A program made the position numbers and the translations under genes. Shown one piece after another: positions 62,756 to 64,000 of a stretch of 64,000 nt of DNA; position 1 is the stretch's first letter; each line of letters begins with the position of its first letter. Location: positions 124,001 through 188,000 of the forward strand of contig CAJUAN010000001.1 in NCBI GenBank assembly GCA_910584715.1, given 5' to 3'. The DNA is from an uncultured Oscillospiraceae bacterium (GTDB lineage: Bacteria; Bacillota; Clostridia; Oscillospirales; Ruminococcaceae). The notes beneath the pieces were generated by a model. That model saw nothing but the letters and a program-made list of their open reading frames with translations, had not been told where the DNA came from and did not search any database.

Positions 62756-64000
62756 TTATCTTTCGCCGAACCTGTTCATTACAAGTCCCGTTATAAGCTT
62801 GGGATAGAAATAAGTGGATTTCTGCGGCATCTTCTCGCCCGCAGCCGCAACGTCCCTGATCTCGGAAACCTTTGTGGGATTCAGTATAAAGGAACAGTCC
62901 GCGCCGTCCATATCCACCGCTCTCAAAGCTTCCTCGCGTGAACGGGTATAGCCAAGATTTTTCTGGTTCGCCATATTTTCCTTGTCTATTCCGAAAATTC
63001 TTTCAAGCACAAGACTGTGCAGCACCGAAACGTCCAAACCGCAGTAAGCGTCCGACATATCGGGCAGCAGCTTTTTTACGGCGGTTTCGTCCTTTAAAGT
63101 CATAACAAAGCACTTTCCCGCGCCAACGTATAGGGCGAAAGCCTTTTTGCCCTCGTCGTACGCCTTGTTGAGAGCCGCCTGCATACGTCCCTCGTCGGGT
63201 GCCTCGGCAACAGTAAAATAATTCCTGCATTCATTAATAATTTTTTCAGAGTCAAATTCCGAAAGACCGTGAACTATCCTGTGGGTGGGGAAAACTACAA
63301 GTCCGTTGTTTTCCATATTCACAAGCATCATCATAACGTAGCCGCTGTCGTCGCCGGGAACAGCCTTTCCCGAGGAGCAAAGGCTCCTGTGGAAATTCAG
63401 GGCAGTCTCATAGCGGTGATGACCGTCGGCAATATACAGCTTTTTATCTGCGAAAGCCCTGGTAAGCTTTGAGATCGTGTTCCCGTCGGAAACCCTCCAC
63501 ATTCTGTGAACAGTACCGTCTCCGTCGGTGACCTCCATGTCCGGCGCGCCCTTTGAGCAGCCGTCTATCATTCCGTAGACCGAATTATTCTCGTCCCTAT
63601 AGAGAGAGTATATCTGACTGAAATTGCAGAAGGTCTCGCTCATAAGGTCGAATCTGTCCTGCTTTGCCTTTGAGAGGGTCTCCTCGTGAGGAAGAACTAT
63701 ACCCTCGGAAAAATCCGTAAGCTTCACAAGAGTCACAAACCCTTTCAGTGAACGCCTTGCACCGTTTGCCGTAAACTGCATTTCATAAACGTAAATGCTG
63801 TCCTCGACGTCGCAGGCAAGAATTTCTTTGTCAAGCCATTTGCCAAGCGTATCTCCCGCTTCTCTGTACCGCCCGTCATCGCCCTTTGGCAGCTCCAGAC
63901 GGATTATATTATAAGGGTTCTTTTCGATATAGCTCTCGCGCTGAGCGTCGGAAATTATATCATACGGAGGACACACAAGCGTGTTGAGCGTTCCGCCGTT
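62756..64000 (-). CDS. DUF1015-family protein, 5' end outside the window
   Basis: The frame stays open to the right edge, so the first codons are missing. About 414 residues are visible, including V-C-P-P-Y-D-I-I near the edge (the usual start region of DUF1015 reads A-x-P-Y-D-V), I-A-D-G-H-H-R-Y-E-T-A in the middle and an R-F-G at the end. DUF1015 proteins are common in Clostridia and some are linked to serine kinase-like (SbnI) activity; function here is not established. It is upstream of the epimerase gene. Confidence 0.9.
   Translation of the reverse strand, partial: NGGTLNTLVCPPYDIISDAQRESYIEKNPYNIIRLELPKGDDGRYREAGDTLGKWLDKEILACDVEDSIYVYEMQFTANGARRSLKGFVTLVKLTDFSEGIVLPHEETLSKAKQDRFDLMSETFCNFSQIYSLYRDENNSVYGMIDGCSKGAPDMEVTDGDGTVHRMWRVSDGNTISKLTRAFADKKLYIADGHHRYETALNFHRSLCSSGKAVPGDDSGYVMMMLVNMENNGLVVFPTHRIVHGLSEFDSEKIINECRNYFTVAEAPDEGRMQAALNKAYDEGKKAFALYVGAGKCFVMTLKDETAVKKLLPDMSDAYCGLDVSVLHSLVLERIFGIDKENMANQKNLGYTRSREEALRAVDMDGADCSFILNPTKVSEIRDVAAAGEKMPQKSTYFYPKLITGLVMNRFGER

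Overview
The window looks like chromosomal DNA from an anaerobic, plant-fibre-associated Clostridium-group bacterium, most likely a Ruminococcus-like member of the Oscillospiraceae. This is inferred from gene content and style: Gram-positive class A RNase P RNA, the dgt-dnaG-rpoD cluster, TmcAL, rubrerythrin, strong AAAGGAG-type ribosome binding sites, consensus sigma-A promoters, a cellobiose 2-epimerase that resembles the Ruminococcus albus enzyme as I remember it, and GH2, GH51 and GH25 glycosidases. No rRNA, tRNA, CRISPR array or intact prophage was seen.

Layout. 1-3.3 kb: the end of a CAP-domain protein, then a LytTR response regulator and GHKL sensor kinase pair. 3.4-9.3 kb: rubrerythrin, a large GH2 beta-galactosidase, and a small lipoprotein gene followed by metA. 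9.3-18.3 kb: a CheC-type phosphatase, a SHOCT protein, an Mrp-type Fe-S ATPase, a decayed gene, a uridine-kinase-type P-loop enzyme, a three-gene operon of peptidoglycan-binding/SpoIID-like proteins, and an AraC regulator divergent from a GH51 arabinofuranosidase. 20.1-21.0 kb: a degenerate IS5-type element whose right end touches the rnpB promoter, then rnpB. 21.1-24.2 kb: two tandem FecR-like envelope proteins; the first carries an 11-C tract and the second ends in four InlB-type repeats. 24.2-32.7 kb, minus strand: Rrf2 regulator, rpoD, dnaG, dgt, YigZ, rpmE, a tyrosine-rich secreted protein and tmcAL.

32.9-45.5 kb, plus strand: an AT-rich membrane protein (probable transfer), ackA, a hicAB module with four further small genes, two tandem solute-binding lipoproteins without permeases, a secreted GH25 lysozyme and a GAF-GGDEF cyclase. 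45.6-51.7 kb, minus strand: a DNA-repair operon radC-uvrB-GNAT-uvrA. 51.9-57.1 kb, plus strand: an RluA-type pseudouridine synthase, a PHP-domain protein, an unknown protein, malic enzyme, a TSCPD protein and an ElyC-type membrane protein. 57.2-58.7 kb: an integrase remnant, a miniature copy of the same IS ends, and an inverted divergent paralogue of the unknown protein. 58.8-64 kb, minus strand: a double-PII protein with a double DUF1538 membrane protein, a ComFB-like protein, cellobiose 2-epimerase and a DUF1015 protein running off the window.

The most interesting points are the homopolymeric C tract in the FecR-like gene, the unknown paralogue pair, the matched duplication of PII and DUF1538 domains, LytTR-like direct repeats at the regulator promoter, a probable leaderless lipoprotein mRNA, and two relics of one small IS family. 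I found no clearly new multi-gene defence system; the HicAB-led cluster is the nearest candidate.
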